From assembly GCA_019415505.1 (NCBI GenBank), contig DXZC01000042.1, positions 1-16,557 on the forward strand: a stretch of 16,557 nt of DNA, written 5' to 3'. Of this stretch, positions 1 through 7,470 are shown one piece after another. Origin of the DNA: Peptococcaceae bacterium (GTDB lineage: Bacteria; Bacillota; Dehalobacteriia; UBA7702). The position numbers were made by a program, and so were the translations under genes. The notes beneath the pieces are model-generated. The model saw only the letters and a program-made list of their open reading frames with translations, searched no databases and was not told the DNA's origin. Each line of letters starts with the position of its first letter. Position 1 is the stretch's first letter.

Positions 1-76
1 TTCAATGGTATTATATACGATTAAAATTAGCTGCTTCGATAAGGATTAGTTAATTTTTTTATTATCATGGAACATC

Positions 77-105
77 TTGCAAATTTCGACAAAATATAGT
101 ATATT
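77..105 (+). promoter_or_regulatory. Candidate promoter of the SLH/BspA gene
   Basis: TTGCAA (77-82) is followed after exactly 17 bases by TATATT (100-105). Transcription would start near 112 and give a leader of about 170 nt. A perfect TATAAT lies at 111-116 but has no good -35 box at normal spacing. The same TTGCAA-N17 layout precedes the second SLH gene. The region is very AT-rich, so chance matches are possible. Confidence 0.35.
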
Positions 106-131
106 TTGACTATAATAAAGATATGTGCCAA

Positions 132-242
132 TCCTCAAGAGGAATTTAATATATTTGGGATGACGATTTTCTCGTATCTTCAATGGGGTAAGTTTTATTT
201 TGTCATAAAAATACTGTAAATCCAAGGGTGTACAGTACTTTT
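132..242 (+). promoter_or_regulatory. Structured 5' leader with small hairpins
   Basis: Three short inverted repeats lie between the promoter candidate and the gene: TCCTC/GAGGA (132-143), GAT-ACGA/TCGTATC with one bulged base (159-178), and TACTGTA/TACAGTA (212-237, 12-nt loop). The last is followed by a run of Ts, like a weak intrinsic terminator or attenuator. I could not match it to a riboswitch class I know. The stems are short and AT-rich, so this is only a suggestion of RNA-level control. Confidence 0.2.
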
Positions 243-282
243 TTGTAAAGTTTAAATCAAAACATAAGTAAAGGAAAAAACA

Positions 283-3200
283 ATGAAAAAAGTATCTTTA
301 ATGGTTCTGGCAGTGGCTCTGGTGTTCAGCCTTTTTGCCACGCCTCTAAGGGCAGCAGGGGAATTTAACGATGTAAAGGGGAATCAGTGGTTTGCTCCCT
401 ACGTCTATGACCTGGCGGACCGGGGAATCTTAAATGGCAAGGGCAACGGCAAATTTGAACCTGAGGGCAATGTCACCAGGGCCGAGTTCGCTAAAATTTT
501 GGCTTACGCCTCTAAGGATGAATTAAAGCAGTATGAAGGGGATTCCCCCTTTGCCGATTGCGGCAGCCACTGGTCTAAAACAAATATTAATTGGGCCTAT
601 GCCAACGGTATAGTGAAGGGTAAATCGGAAACCACATTTGCCCCCAATGCGGAGATTACCCGCGAGGAAATGGCCACAATGATTTACCGCTACGCGGATT
701 ACAAAGATCTTGCCCTGCCCAAAAAGGCGGATAAGATTACTTTTAAGGACGCTGATAAAATTGGCTCCTGGGCCAAGGAGGCAGTGGCAGCTATGCAACA
801 GGCCAATATTATCGGCGGTTATCCCGATGGCACGTTCCTGCCCAAAAATCAGGCCAGCCGGGCAGAGGCCGCTAAAATGATATCCGTATTTTTAAAGGAA
901 GCCACGGCCAAGGGAGTTACAGAGGAAACATATCAGGATTTTATGGACAAGGATGTGAAGGACTTTGAAGCTGACCGGGTTTTGAACTTTGACGCAAGCT
1001 TGGCGGATAACTTCGCCGTGGTCCAAGACGATGTAGAGCTGGTGCAGGATAATGCAAAAATCAACCAGGTCACTGCCGCCAATGAGGAAAAAGGTGTTTA
1101 TGTTTTTAGCAATATTGACCACAGGATGAAGAATCTGAAACCAGGGGATAAACTTATGATAGCCGGGGATGATTACGAGGAATGCGTCTCCCTGGTGGTG
1201 GATAATATCGAATTCAGCGGCGCCAAGGCGATAATTACCAGCCAAGGCGGTGAGATTGAGGATTTCTTTGATTATATCCAGTTGGATATGGAAATTCCCG
1301 TGTCCCAAGAGTATCTTGACACCTCCAACCTGCCGGCGGGAGTTACCCTGGAAAGCGTTTCTAGCGGCAGCGCTGGCCTTGCCGACGTAAATTTTGGTAA
1401 AGAGTTTTCCCAGAATTTCAAGTTCGGTATGAATTTCCAGATTGGCGGGGTCAAAGCCGCCGGGAGCACAAACTTGAAGCTCACGGTGGACGCGACTGTT
1501 AATTGGGACCCAGAGCTTTTTGGCAAGGATTATCTGGAATGCGATATGAAGGCCACGGTGGAAAATTCCAATGACTTGTCCCTGGAGCTGACGGAAGCGG
1601 CTATTGCGAATAACTTCATAGAGATTCCCTTGGGCAGTTTGGACATACCCTTGGGCGCTACAGGGCTATTTATTAACGGGGACTTAAATTTTATCATTGA
1701 CTTTGACGGTTCTTTAAAGGCGGAAATTGAAACCGCCACCACAAAGACTACGGGGTTTACTTACAACACCAAGGCGGGGTTTAATAAAATCGATGAAATG
1801 ACCACCGATAATTTAAAAACCGTGCTCCAGGCGGAAGGCAAGGTCAGCGGCGGCGTTGAAGCGGGTCTGACCCTTTCCCTGGCAAAGGTGGTGGAGGCCA
1901 AAGTTTTCGGGGAATCGGGTATTGAGGCCAAGGCTACCGCTGATATGGCAGGAGGCGAACGTCACACCTGCTTTCTCTGTTTCGACGGCAAGCTCTACAA
2001 ATACTCTAAGTGTAAATTTAAAGTTAAGACTGGCGCTGGCAAGCTGGCAGTAACACCGGTGGACACGGAAATAGAGCGCTGGGAGGATAAAATCAACGAT
2101 TTCTATTGCTCCAAAGACACTGAAAGCGGCAGCTTCAGCTTTGGCTGGGGGAACTGCCCCAACCGCGACGGCGGCGGTGGCGGTGAAGGCGGCGGCGCTA
2201 TCGTTGATTCCGGTACCTGCGGCGAGAACCTCACCTGGACCTTGGACGAGAACGGTACTCTCAACATTGCCGGTACCGGCGCAATGTATGATTATGACTG
2301 GGCAGAGGCCCCATGGTATTTTCAATTTCGTACCATTTATAAAGTCATAATAAACAACAGCGTCACTACCATAGGAGATGCTGCGTTTTTTGGGTGTACT
2401 TTATTAACCTCAGTGACAATTCCCGACAGTGTTAAAACCATAGGAAATTCCGCATTTAATCGTTGTGAGTCCATGACCTCAGTGACGATTCCCAACAGCG
2501 TCACTACCATAGGAAACTCTGCGTTTGATTATTGCCATTCCTTGACCTCGGTAACGATTCCCAACAGCGTCATTAGCATAGGAGATGCTGCGTTTTATGA
2601 TTGTAAGTCCTTAACTTCGGTGACGATTCCTGACAGCGTCACTACCATAGGAGATACTGCGTTTACTCATTGTGAGTCCTTGACCTCGGTGACGATTCCT
2701 GACAGCGTCACTACTATAGGAGACGCTGCATTTTCTTATTGTCATTTCTTAGCATCTGTGACGATATCTGACAGTGTAAAAACAATAGGACATAATACGT
2801 TTTCTCATTGTTATTTCTTGACATCTGTGACGATTCCTGACAGTGTAATTGACATAGGAGATTGGGCGTTTAGTGATTGCGCTTCCTTGGCATCTTTGAC
2901 GATTGGAAACAGCGTTAAAACCATAGGTACTTCTGCATTTTATGGTTGTGAATCCTTGACCTCGGTGACGATTCCTGACAGCGTAATTGACATGGGAGAT
3001 TGGGCGTTTGTTGGTTGTTATTCCTTGACTACGGTAAAAATTGGAAACAGCCTCACAGCCATAGGGAATTACACATTTTATGTGTGTGGTTCCTTGACCT
3101 CCGTAACGATTGGAAACAGTGTCAAAACCATAGGAGAAAATGCGTTTGGAAGTTGTGGTTCCTTGGTTTCTGTGACGATTCCTAAAAGCGTCACCTCCAT

Positions 3201-4269
3201 GGAAAATTCTGCGTTTGATTACTGTGATTCTTTGACCTCAATTACCGTAAATGAGTCTAATCCCAATTATTCTAGCTTTGGCGGCGTTCTCTTAAACAAA
3301 AGCCAAAAAAAACTTATCAAGTATCCCGGCGGAAAACAGGGAGCCTATACCATTCCCGACAGCGTTACCACCATAGGAAATTCTGCATTTTCTAATTGTA
3401 ATTCTTTGACTGCTGTGGCGGTTTCTGATAACGTCACTACCATAGAAAATAATGCGTTTTCTTATTGTCATTCCTTGACCTCGGTGACGATTGGAAACAG
3501 CGTCGCAACCATAGGAAATTCCGCGTTTTTGGGATGTGACTCATTAACCTCGGTGACGATTCCCAACGGCGTCGTAACCATTGAAGGTGCTGCATTTTCC
3601 AGTTGTGGTTCCTTGACCTCGGTGACGATTGGAAACAGTGTTACTACCATAGGAAACGCTGCATTTTTCAATTGTCATTCCTTGGCCTCGGTGACGATTC
3701 CCGACAGCGTCACCACCATAGGAGATTATGCATTTTATGATTGTCGTTCCTTGGCCTCGGTGACGATTCCCAATAGCGTTACAACCATAGGAGATTCTGC
3801 GTTTTCTAAATGTACTTTATTTACCTCAGTGACGATTCCTGATAGTGTCACTACCATAGGAGATTCTGCGTTTTATTATTGCCATTCCTTGACTTCGGTG
3901 ACGATTCCTGATAGCGTCACTACCATAGGAGATTCTGCGTTTTCTGGTTGTAAATCTTTGACCTCGGTGACGATTCCCGATAGCATCACAACCATAGGAA
4001 ATAGTATGTTTAGTAATTGTGAATCTCTGACTTCAGTGACAATTCCCGACAACGTCACCACCATAGGAAAGTATGCATTTTTACGATGTAAATCCTTGAC
4101 CTCGGTGACGGTTCCTGACAGTGTCACTACTATAGGATATTCTGCGTTTGATTACTGTGATTCTTTGAGCGATGTTTACTATAAAGGCAACGAAGATGAC
4201 AAGGCGAAGATCGATATTGAGCGGGACAACGGATACCTTATTAACGCTACCTGGCATTACAACAGTTAA
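283..4269 (+). CDS. Secreted SLH-anchored protein with BspA-type leucine-rich repeats
   Basis: A 1328-residue surface protein, probably held on the cell wall by SLH domains and displaying a long repeat array for adhesion or ligand binding; that role is inferred from the BspA family. A signal peptide (KK, hydrophobic core, cleavage near residue 24-25) is followed by three SLH domains at about 27-75, 88-140 and 150-207, with the motifs VTRAE (64-68), ITREE (125-129) and ASRAE (191-195). Residues 212-626 form a large, beta-rich-looking region I cannot assign, ending in a Cys cluster (C563, C566, C577, C609, C625). A Gly-rich linker (630-638) leads to the SGTCG...TLNIAGTG entry segment typical of Firmicute BspA proteins, then 25 repeats (687-1296) and a C-terminal cap ending NATWHYNS. 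The start is set by AAAGGA 7-8 bases upstream of ATG. The repeat half is AT-richer than the first half. Confidence 0.93.
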   Translation: MKKVSLMVLAVALVFSLFATPLRAAGEFNDVKGNQWFAPYVYDLADRGILNGKGNGKFEPEGNVTRAEFAKILAYASKDELKQYEGDSPFADCGSHWSKTNINWAYANGIVKGKSETTFAPNAEITREEMATMIYRYADYKDLALPKKADKITFKDADKIGSWAKEAVAAMQQANIIGGYPDGTFLPKNQASRAEAAKMISVFLKEATAKGVTEETYQDFMDKDVKDFEADRVLNFDASLADNFAVVQDDVELVQDNAKINQVTAANEEKGVYVFSNIDHRMKNLKPGDKLMIAGDDYEECVSLVVDNIEFSGAKAIITSQGGEIEDFFDYIQLDMEIPVSQEYLDTSNLPAGVTLESVSSGSAGLADVNFGKEFSQNFKFGMNFQIGGVKAAGSTNLKLTVDATVNWDPELFGKDYLECDMKATVENSNDLSLELTEAAIANNFIEIPLGSLDIPLGATGLFINGDLNFIIDFDGSLKAEIETATTKTTGFTYNTKAGFNKIDEMTTDNLKTVLQAEGKVSGGVEAGLTLSLAKVVEAKVFGESGIEAKATADMAGGERHTCFLCFDGKLYKYSKCKFKVKTGAGKLAVTPVDTEIERWEDKINDFYCSKDTESGSFSFGWGNCPNRDGGGGGEGGGAIVDSGTCGENLTWTLDENGTLNIAGTGAMYDYDWAEAPWYFQFRTIYKVIINNSVTTIGDAAFFGCTLLTSVTIPDSVKTIGNSAFNRCESMTSVTIPNSVTTIGNSAFDYCHSLTSVTIPNSVISIGDAAFYDCKSLTSVTIPDSVTTIGDTAFTHCESLTSVTIPDSVTTIGDAAFSYCHFLASVTISDSVKTIGHNTFSHCYFLTSVTIPDSVIDIGDWAFSDCASLASLTIGNSVKTIGTSAFYGCESLTSVTIPDSVIDMGDWAFVGCYSLTTVKIGNSLTAIGNYTFYVCGSLTSVTIGNSVKTIGENAFGSCGSLVSVTIPKSVTSMENSAFDYCDSLTSITVNESNPNYSSFGGVLLNKSQKKLIKYPGGKQGAYTIPDSVTTIGNSAFSNCNSLTAVAVSDNVTTIENNAFSYCHSLTSVTIGNSVATIGNSAFLGCDSLTSVTIPNGVVTIEGAAFSSCGSLTSVTIGNSVTTIGNAAFFNCHSLASVTIPDSVTTIGDYAFYDCRSLASVTIPNSVTTIGDSAFSKCTLFTSVTIPDSVTTIGDSAFYYCHSLTSVTIPDSVTTIGDSAFSGCKSLTSVTIPDSITTIGNSMFSNCESLTSVTIPDNVTTIGKYAFLRCKSLTSVTVPDSVTTIGYSAFDYCDSLSDVYYKGNEDDKAKIDIERDNGYLINATWHYNS
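2341..4170 (+). repeat. 25-copy in-frame 69-bp repeat array (BspA-type LRR_5)
   Basis: Tandem units of 23 residues have the consensus SVTIPDSVTTIGDSAFxxCxSLT; 24 units are exactly 69 bp. One unit (3238-3411) is 58 residues long and carries the insert common in BspA proteins (N-x-NYSSFGGVLLNK...LIKYPGGK). Copies are close at DNA level: units 21 (3826-3894) and 22 (3895-3963) differ at only 2 of their first 49 bases. Each unit has one Cys at the same place, including the long one. Variation is concentrated in the residues flanking that Cys and in the IPDS/IPNS versus IGNS choice. Confidence 0.95.
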
Positions 4270-4323
4270 GGGGGCAAGACTGAGAGACTCCACAGTTAAG
4301 CCTTTTTGGGTCAAACAACTAAT

Positions 4324-4353
4324 AAGGGGGGAAGCTTAAAGCTTCCCCCCTTT
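4324..4353 (+). terminator. Intrinsic terminator of the SLH/BspA gene
   Basis: A perfect 13-bp stem, AAGGGGGGAAGCT (4324-4336) with AGCTTCCCCCCTT (4340-4352) and a TAA loop, lies 55 bases past the stop codon. The T-tract (TTTACTTATG) is modest, but the GC-rich stem is strong. Confidence 0.8.
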
Positions 4354-4601
4354 ACTTATGCTAAAGAGTCAAAGAAAAACAGAGCGCTTAAAAAAGTCAA
4401 CAGATTGCCCGGTTATTCTGGGAGCAAGTTCCTCCCATAGGCTAGGGACTTTTTAATTTTGCCTTGTTGGCCCCGGTCAAAGCTAGGGAGAAAACGGAAG
4501 TGGTTTAGTTAACAGAGCAAAAATTTGCCTTGGCTTGACAGGGTTTATCCCTGAGGGGAAATAATGCTACAGCTCCTTTACCAGGGCTAAGTAAGGGAAA
4601 C
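4354..4601 (+). other. Gene-free spacer between the two SLH genes
   Basis: I see no gene here. It holds two mutually exclusive small hairpins, TGGGAG/CTCCCA (4419-4437) and TCCC/GGGA (4433-4448, followed by CTTTTTAATTTT). The word GCTAGGGA occurs at 4441 and 4482. A perfect TTGACA (4535-4540) overlaps the inverted repeat CAGGG-TTTAT-CCCTG (4539-4553), but no good -10 box lies at normal spacing from it. Confidence 0.4.
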
Positions 4602-4630
4602 TTGCAAAAAACGGAATTTTAGGCTAAAAT
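4602..4630 (+). promoter_or_regulatory. Candidate promoter of the CHAP/SLH gene
   Basis: TTGCAA (4602-4607), 17 bases, then TAAAAT (4625-4630). The start site would be near 4637, leaving a leader of about 65 nt that ends in the AGAGGA ribosome site. It shares its -35 hexamer and spacing with the candidate upstream of the first SLH gene. Confidence 0.45.
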
Positions 4631-4700
4631 AAAAGTGTATTGGCAAAAATAGGTAAGTAAATTTTTGAGATAAAAATTAAACAGAAAAGAGGAAACTGCG

Positions 4701-6818
4701 ATGAATATTTCTTCTTGCCCACTAAAAAAAGTTATTTATTTAACCCTAGCCTTAGCTTTGATTTTCGCGGCCTTAGGCGCTGGCCAAGTCCGTGCCTTAG
4801 CCGCCGCTAACGACGGTGAGCTAGAGCCGGACTACAGCGCAATGGCGCCGAAAATCGCCAACAGCGATACCGCGATTTCCCACAAGGGTATTGACTATTA
4901 CCTGGACAACCAGGGACAGGTGAGGGCCAGAGAGGCAATCACTGGAGAAGAGAAAATCCTGACGGATTGCCAGGGTACGGCCTTGGCCCTATACAACCAG
5001 GCCCTTTATGTGGCAACCCCTGAAGGCGGCGACACCATGATAGGCCGCCTTGACCTCAACACCGGCAGCCTCAGCCCCATCGCCTCAATTAACGGGGCGA
5101 TTGAGGGCTTTGCCATCAAGGACGGGGCCATTTACTACCTCCGTGATGAGGCTATTTGGCAAGGGGAGGAAAAAATAGTCGCCTTGGCGGGGCTCAATAA
5201 ATTTGAGCTGAAGATAAACGGTGATATCGGTTTATTTACGGACCGGGAATACTTTATTTACCAGGCAGCCACCGGTGAACTAACCCTGGCGGCTACCACC
5301 CAAAACCAGGGTATGGCCTCTCTAAGCGCCACCAAATTTTCGCCGCGGCTGACCGCCCCGGATACCACCAACGCCTATTATTACAGCAGTAAAAATATAT
5401 TTTACGCTTCCGGCTATGGTATGCCCAACTGCACCGCTTACGCCTATGGCCGAGCCTACGAAATATTGGGCAAGGCTCCGGCCCTTTGCACCGGCAATGC
5501 CGGCAAATGGTACGATTTTAATATTAACAACCGCAACTATCCCTACGGACAAAGCCCTAAGCTAGGGGCCATTGCGGTTTGGGCCAATGACAGCAGTCAC
5601 AATCGGGGCCATGTGGCTGTGGTGGAAAAAATCAACGCCAACGGCACAGTTACCATTTCCGAATCACACTATGGCGGCGCTAACTTTTTAACGAAAACCG
5701 GAAACCCCGCCAGTCTTTACAGCAACAAGCATTTTCTGGGTTATATTTACATTCTGGCTGACGGAGTTACCAGCGAAACAGTGGCAACCCCGGTTATCAG
5801 CTCCCAGAATACCAGCGGCGGCAAAACTATCACCATTACCTGTGCTACCTCAGGGGCTACCATCTACTACACTACCGACGGTTCCACCCCTACCACCTCG
5901 TCGCGGAAATATACCGGCTCCTTTAAGATAACCGCCACCACCACAGTTAAGGCTATTGCCGTTAAATCCGGCTATACTAACAGCTATTACGCGGGGGAAA
6001 CCTTTACGATTTCCTCCACAGCTACCCCCACTGCCAGCCTGGCCTCTAACACGGTAATCGCCAAGGATTCCCAGGTAAAACTAACTTCAGCCACGGCGGG
6101 AGCCACCATTTACTATACCACCAACGGCGATGTGCCTACCACCTCAGCCAAAAAATACAGCAGCGGTATTGACGTTGGCCACTCTATGATAATTAGGGCC
6201 ATGGCTATTGGCCCCGGCGGCTCCCAGAGCGCGGTGGCGGATTTTCAATATACGGTTTGGGATAACATCTATAAAGATGTAAAGGATAACGACTGGTATT
6301 TCAGCGACTTGGCCCAGGCTCAGGAAAATAAATATATTAAAGGCACCAGCGCTGACACCTTTGCCCCCAATGAAAAGACCACCAGGGCCATGTTTGTCAC
6401 CATACTTTCCCGCCTCATAGAGGTTAACGACACGGCTAACTATGAGTTGACATTTAGCGACGTGCCCTACGATACCTGGTATTCCGGGGCTATTGCCTGG
6501 GCTGAAGCCCATGGCATAGTCAATGGCGTAGGTAATAACAAATTCGCGCCGCATAACTATATCACCAGGGAACAGGCCTGCGTTATTATGGTGAACTTTG
6601 CTGACGCTTTCGGCGTTACCCTGCCTAGCGACGCCTCTACCTCCTCATTTAATGACAAAAATAAGGTTAGCGGCTATGCCCAGGACGCTGTGGCCACGGC
6701 CCAAAAGGCCGGCCTGGTCAACGGCCGCCCTAACGGTAACTTTGACCCCCAGGGTACTGCCACCAGAGCGGAAATAACCTCTATTATTATGCGTATGGAC
6801 AGATTATATATGGATTGA
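4701..6818 (+). CDS. Secreted CHAP-domain peptidoglycan hydrolase with chitobiase-like and SLH domains
   Basis: A 705-residue wall-anchored protein, probably an amidase or endopeptidase acting on peptidoglycan. A signal peptide covers about residues 1-35. Residues 45-220 are short beta repeats of the kind IYYLRDEAIWQGEEK, resembling a DUF5050-like propeller. The CHAP domain (about 232-352) shows the expected catalytic set: C244 in NCTAYAYG, H304 in RGHVAVVE and E321 in ISESHYGG. The C-to-H and H-to-E spacings, 60 and 17, fit the family. Two chitobiase/hexosaminidase C-terminal-like domains (about 362-437 and 441-515) each carry GATIYYTT(D/N)G. Three SLH domains follow (about 522-565, 584-630, 648-700), with TTRAM, ITREQ and ATRAE in the wall-binding position. 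AGAGGA lies 8 bases before ATG. Its stop touches the next gene, suggesting co-transcription. The exact bond cleaved cannot be read from sequence. Confidence 0.92.
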   Translation: MNISSCPLKKVIYLTLALALIFAALGAGQVRALAAANDGELEPDYSAMAPKIANSDTAISHKGIDYYLDNQGQVRAREAITGEEKILTDCQGTALALYNQALYVATPEGGDTMIGRLDLNTGSLSPIASINGAIEGFAIKDGAIYYLRDEAIWQGEEKIVALAGLNKFELKINGDIGLFTDREYFIYQAATGELTLAATTQNQGMASLSATKFSPRLTAPDTTNAYYYSSKNIFYASGYGMPNCTAYAYGRAYEILGKAPALCTGNAGKWYDFNINNRNYPYGQSPKLGAIAVWANDSSHNRGHVAVVEKINANGTVTISESHYGGANFLTKTGNPASLYSNKHFLGYIYILADGVTSETVATPVISSQNTSGGKTITITCATSGATIYYTTDGSTPTTSSRKYTGSFKITATTTVKAIAVKSGYTNSYYAGETFTISSTATPTASLASNTVIAKDSQVKLTSATAGATIYYTTNGDVPTTSAKKYSSGIDVGHSMIIRAMAIGPGGSQSAVADFQYTVWDNIYKDVKDNDWYFSDLAQAQENKYIKGTSADTFAPNEKTTRAMFVTILSRLIEVNDTANYELTFSDVPYDTWYSGAIAWAEAHGIVNGVGNNKFAPHNYITREQACVIMVNFADAFGVTLPSDASTSSFNDKNKVSGYAQDAVATAQKAGLVNGRPNGNFDPQGTATRAEITSIIMRMDRLYMD

Positions 6819-6823
6819 AAACT

Positions 6824-7348
6824 ATGATATTAAACACGGAAAGATTGCTTTTACGGCCTCTGACTATGGCGGATACCGCTGATATTTACGCCTATGCCTC
6901 CCATGAGGAGGTGGGCCCTAACGCCGGGTGGCAGCCCCACGCCAACCTGGCGGAAACCCAAAAAATAATGTTGTCTGTATTCCTGCCTCAAGAGCATGTT
7001 TTCGGCCTGGCACTGCCGGAGCAGGATAAAGTAATTGGCACTATCGGCTTGTTGGAGGACCCCAAACGCCAATACCAGGGCGCGAGGATGCTGGGATATT
7101 CCCTAGGGCGGGATTATTGGGGGTTGGGCCTGATGACCGAGGCAGCCCAAAGGATTATTGCCTATGGCTTTGACAACCTGCAATTAAAGCTGATATCAGC
7201 CTATTGTTATCCTCATAACCAGCGTTCCCGCCGGGTTTTGCGCAAGTGCGGCTTTACCTATGAGGGCAGCTTGCGCCTTTGTGAGGAGCTATATAACGGC
7301 GAAGTATACGACAATGACTGTTATATATTGATAAACCCAAGCTTATAA
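6824..7348 (+). CDS. GNAT-family N-acetyltransferase (RimJ/RimL-like)
   Basis: A 174-residue, single-domain acetyltransferase that should transfer an acetyl group from acetyl-CoA to an amine. The family includes ribosomal-protein and small-molecule acetylases; the substrate is unknown. The N-terminus (NTERLLLRPL) is typical of the Acetyltransf_3 group. The acetyl-CoA motif is GRDYWGLGLMTEA (residues 95-107), and NQRSRRVLRKCGF (132-144) is the usual C-terminal signature. I chose ATG at 6824. An in-frame TTG at 6815 overlaps the previous stop codon but has no room for a ribosome site; only a weak GGA precedes the ATG at about 9 bases. It lies immediately behind the CHAP/SLH gene, so it may be translated from the same message. 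The palindrome at 7385-7426 could serve as its terminator. Confidence 0.85.
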   Translation: MILNTERLLLRPLTMADTADIYAYASHEEVGPNAGWQPHANLAETQKIMLSVFLPQEHVFGLALPEQDKVIGTIGLLEDPKRQYQGARMLGYSLGRDYWGLGLMTEAAQRIIAYGFDNLQLKLISAYCYPHNQRSRRVLRKCGFTYEGSLRLCEELYNGEVYDNDCYILINPSL

Positions 7349-7358
7349 AGGATAAAGT

Positions 7359-7367
7359 TTGTAAACC
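7359..7367 (+). promoter_or_regulatory. Extra BirA half-site
   Basis: TTGTAAACC repeats the left half-site of the main operator (7390-7398) in the same orientation, 31 bp upstream, or close to three DNA turns. There is no matching inverted half-site beside it. It could be an auxiliary site or an operator remnant. Confidence 0.35.
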
Positions 7368-7384
7368 TTAACCTGCGAATTATG

Positions 7385-7426
7385 AAGTATTGTAAACCAT
7401 TTTCCATTTAATGGTTTACAATACTT
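7385..7426 (+). promoter_or_regulatory. BirA operator controlling the biotin operon
   Basis: A perfect palindrome has 17-bp arms, AAGTATTGTAAACCATT (7385-7401) and AATGGTTTACAATACTT (7410-7426), with an 8-base spacer. The core TTGTAAACC/GGTTTACAA matches the known biotin-repressor site. The right arm contains the -35 box, so holo-BirA (loaded with biotinyl-AMP) would block RNA polymerase. In RNA the same palindrome forms a stem followed by a T-rich run and may end transcription from the GNAT gene. Confidence 0.9.
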
Positions 7427-7443
7427 TTCTTTTATGCTATAAT
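7415..7443 (+). promoter_or_regulatory. Promoter of birA-bioY-bioB-bioD
   Basis: TTTACA (7415-7420), 17 bases, then a perfect TATAAT (7438-7443) with the extended -10 element TGC just before it. Its -35 box lies inside the right arm of the BirA operator. Confidence 0.82.
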
Positions 7444-7470
7444 CAATAAAAATTAGCCAGGAGGAAAAGC

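Noticed and set aside
111..116. Perfect TATAAT upstream of the first gene as its -10 box
   Set aside because: The nearest -35-like hexamers lie 19-20 bases upstream and are poor. It may still act as an alternative start, but the TTGCAA-N17-TATATT pair fits better.
1..282. A c-di-GMP (GEMM) riboswitch before the SLH/BspA gene
   Set aside because: I looked for the conserved GGGCAAACC, GACGCAAAG and GGTAGCCGGGTTACC-type blocks and did not find them.
3468..4127. Long reverse-strand open frames across the repeat array (3468-3671, 3876-4127)
   Set aside because: They mirror the 69-bp repeat on the other strand, with the same 23-residue period, and have no ribosome site. They are shadows of the + strand gene.
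2341..4170. The 69-bp array as a CRISPR or other non-coding repeat locus
   Set aside because: The array is in frame throughout with a clear protein consensus, and there are no spacers between units.
6815..6823. TTG 6815 as the start of the GNAT gene
   Set aside because: It sits inside the stop of the preceding gene with no spaced ribosome site. ATG 6824 gives the usual N-terminus of the family.
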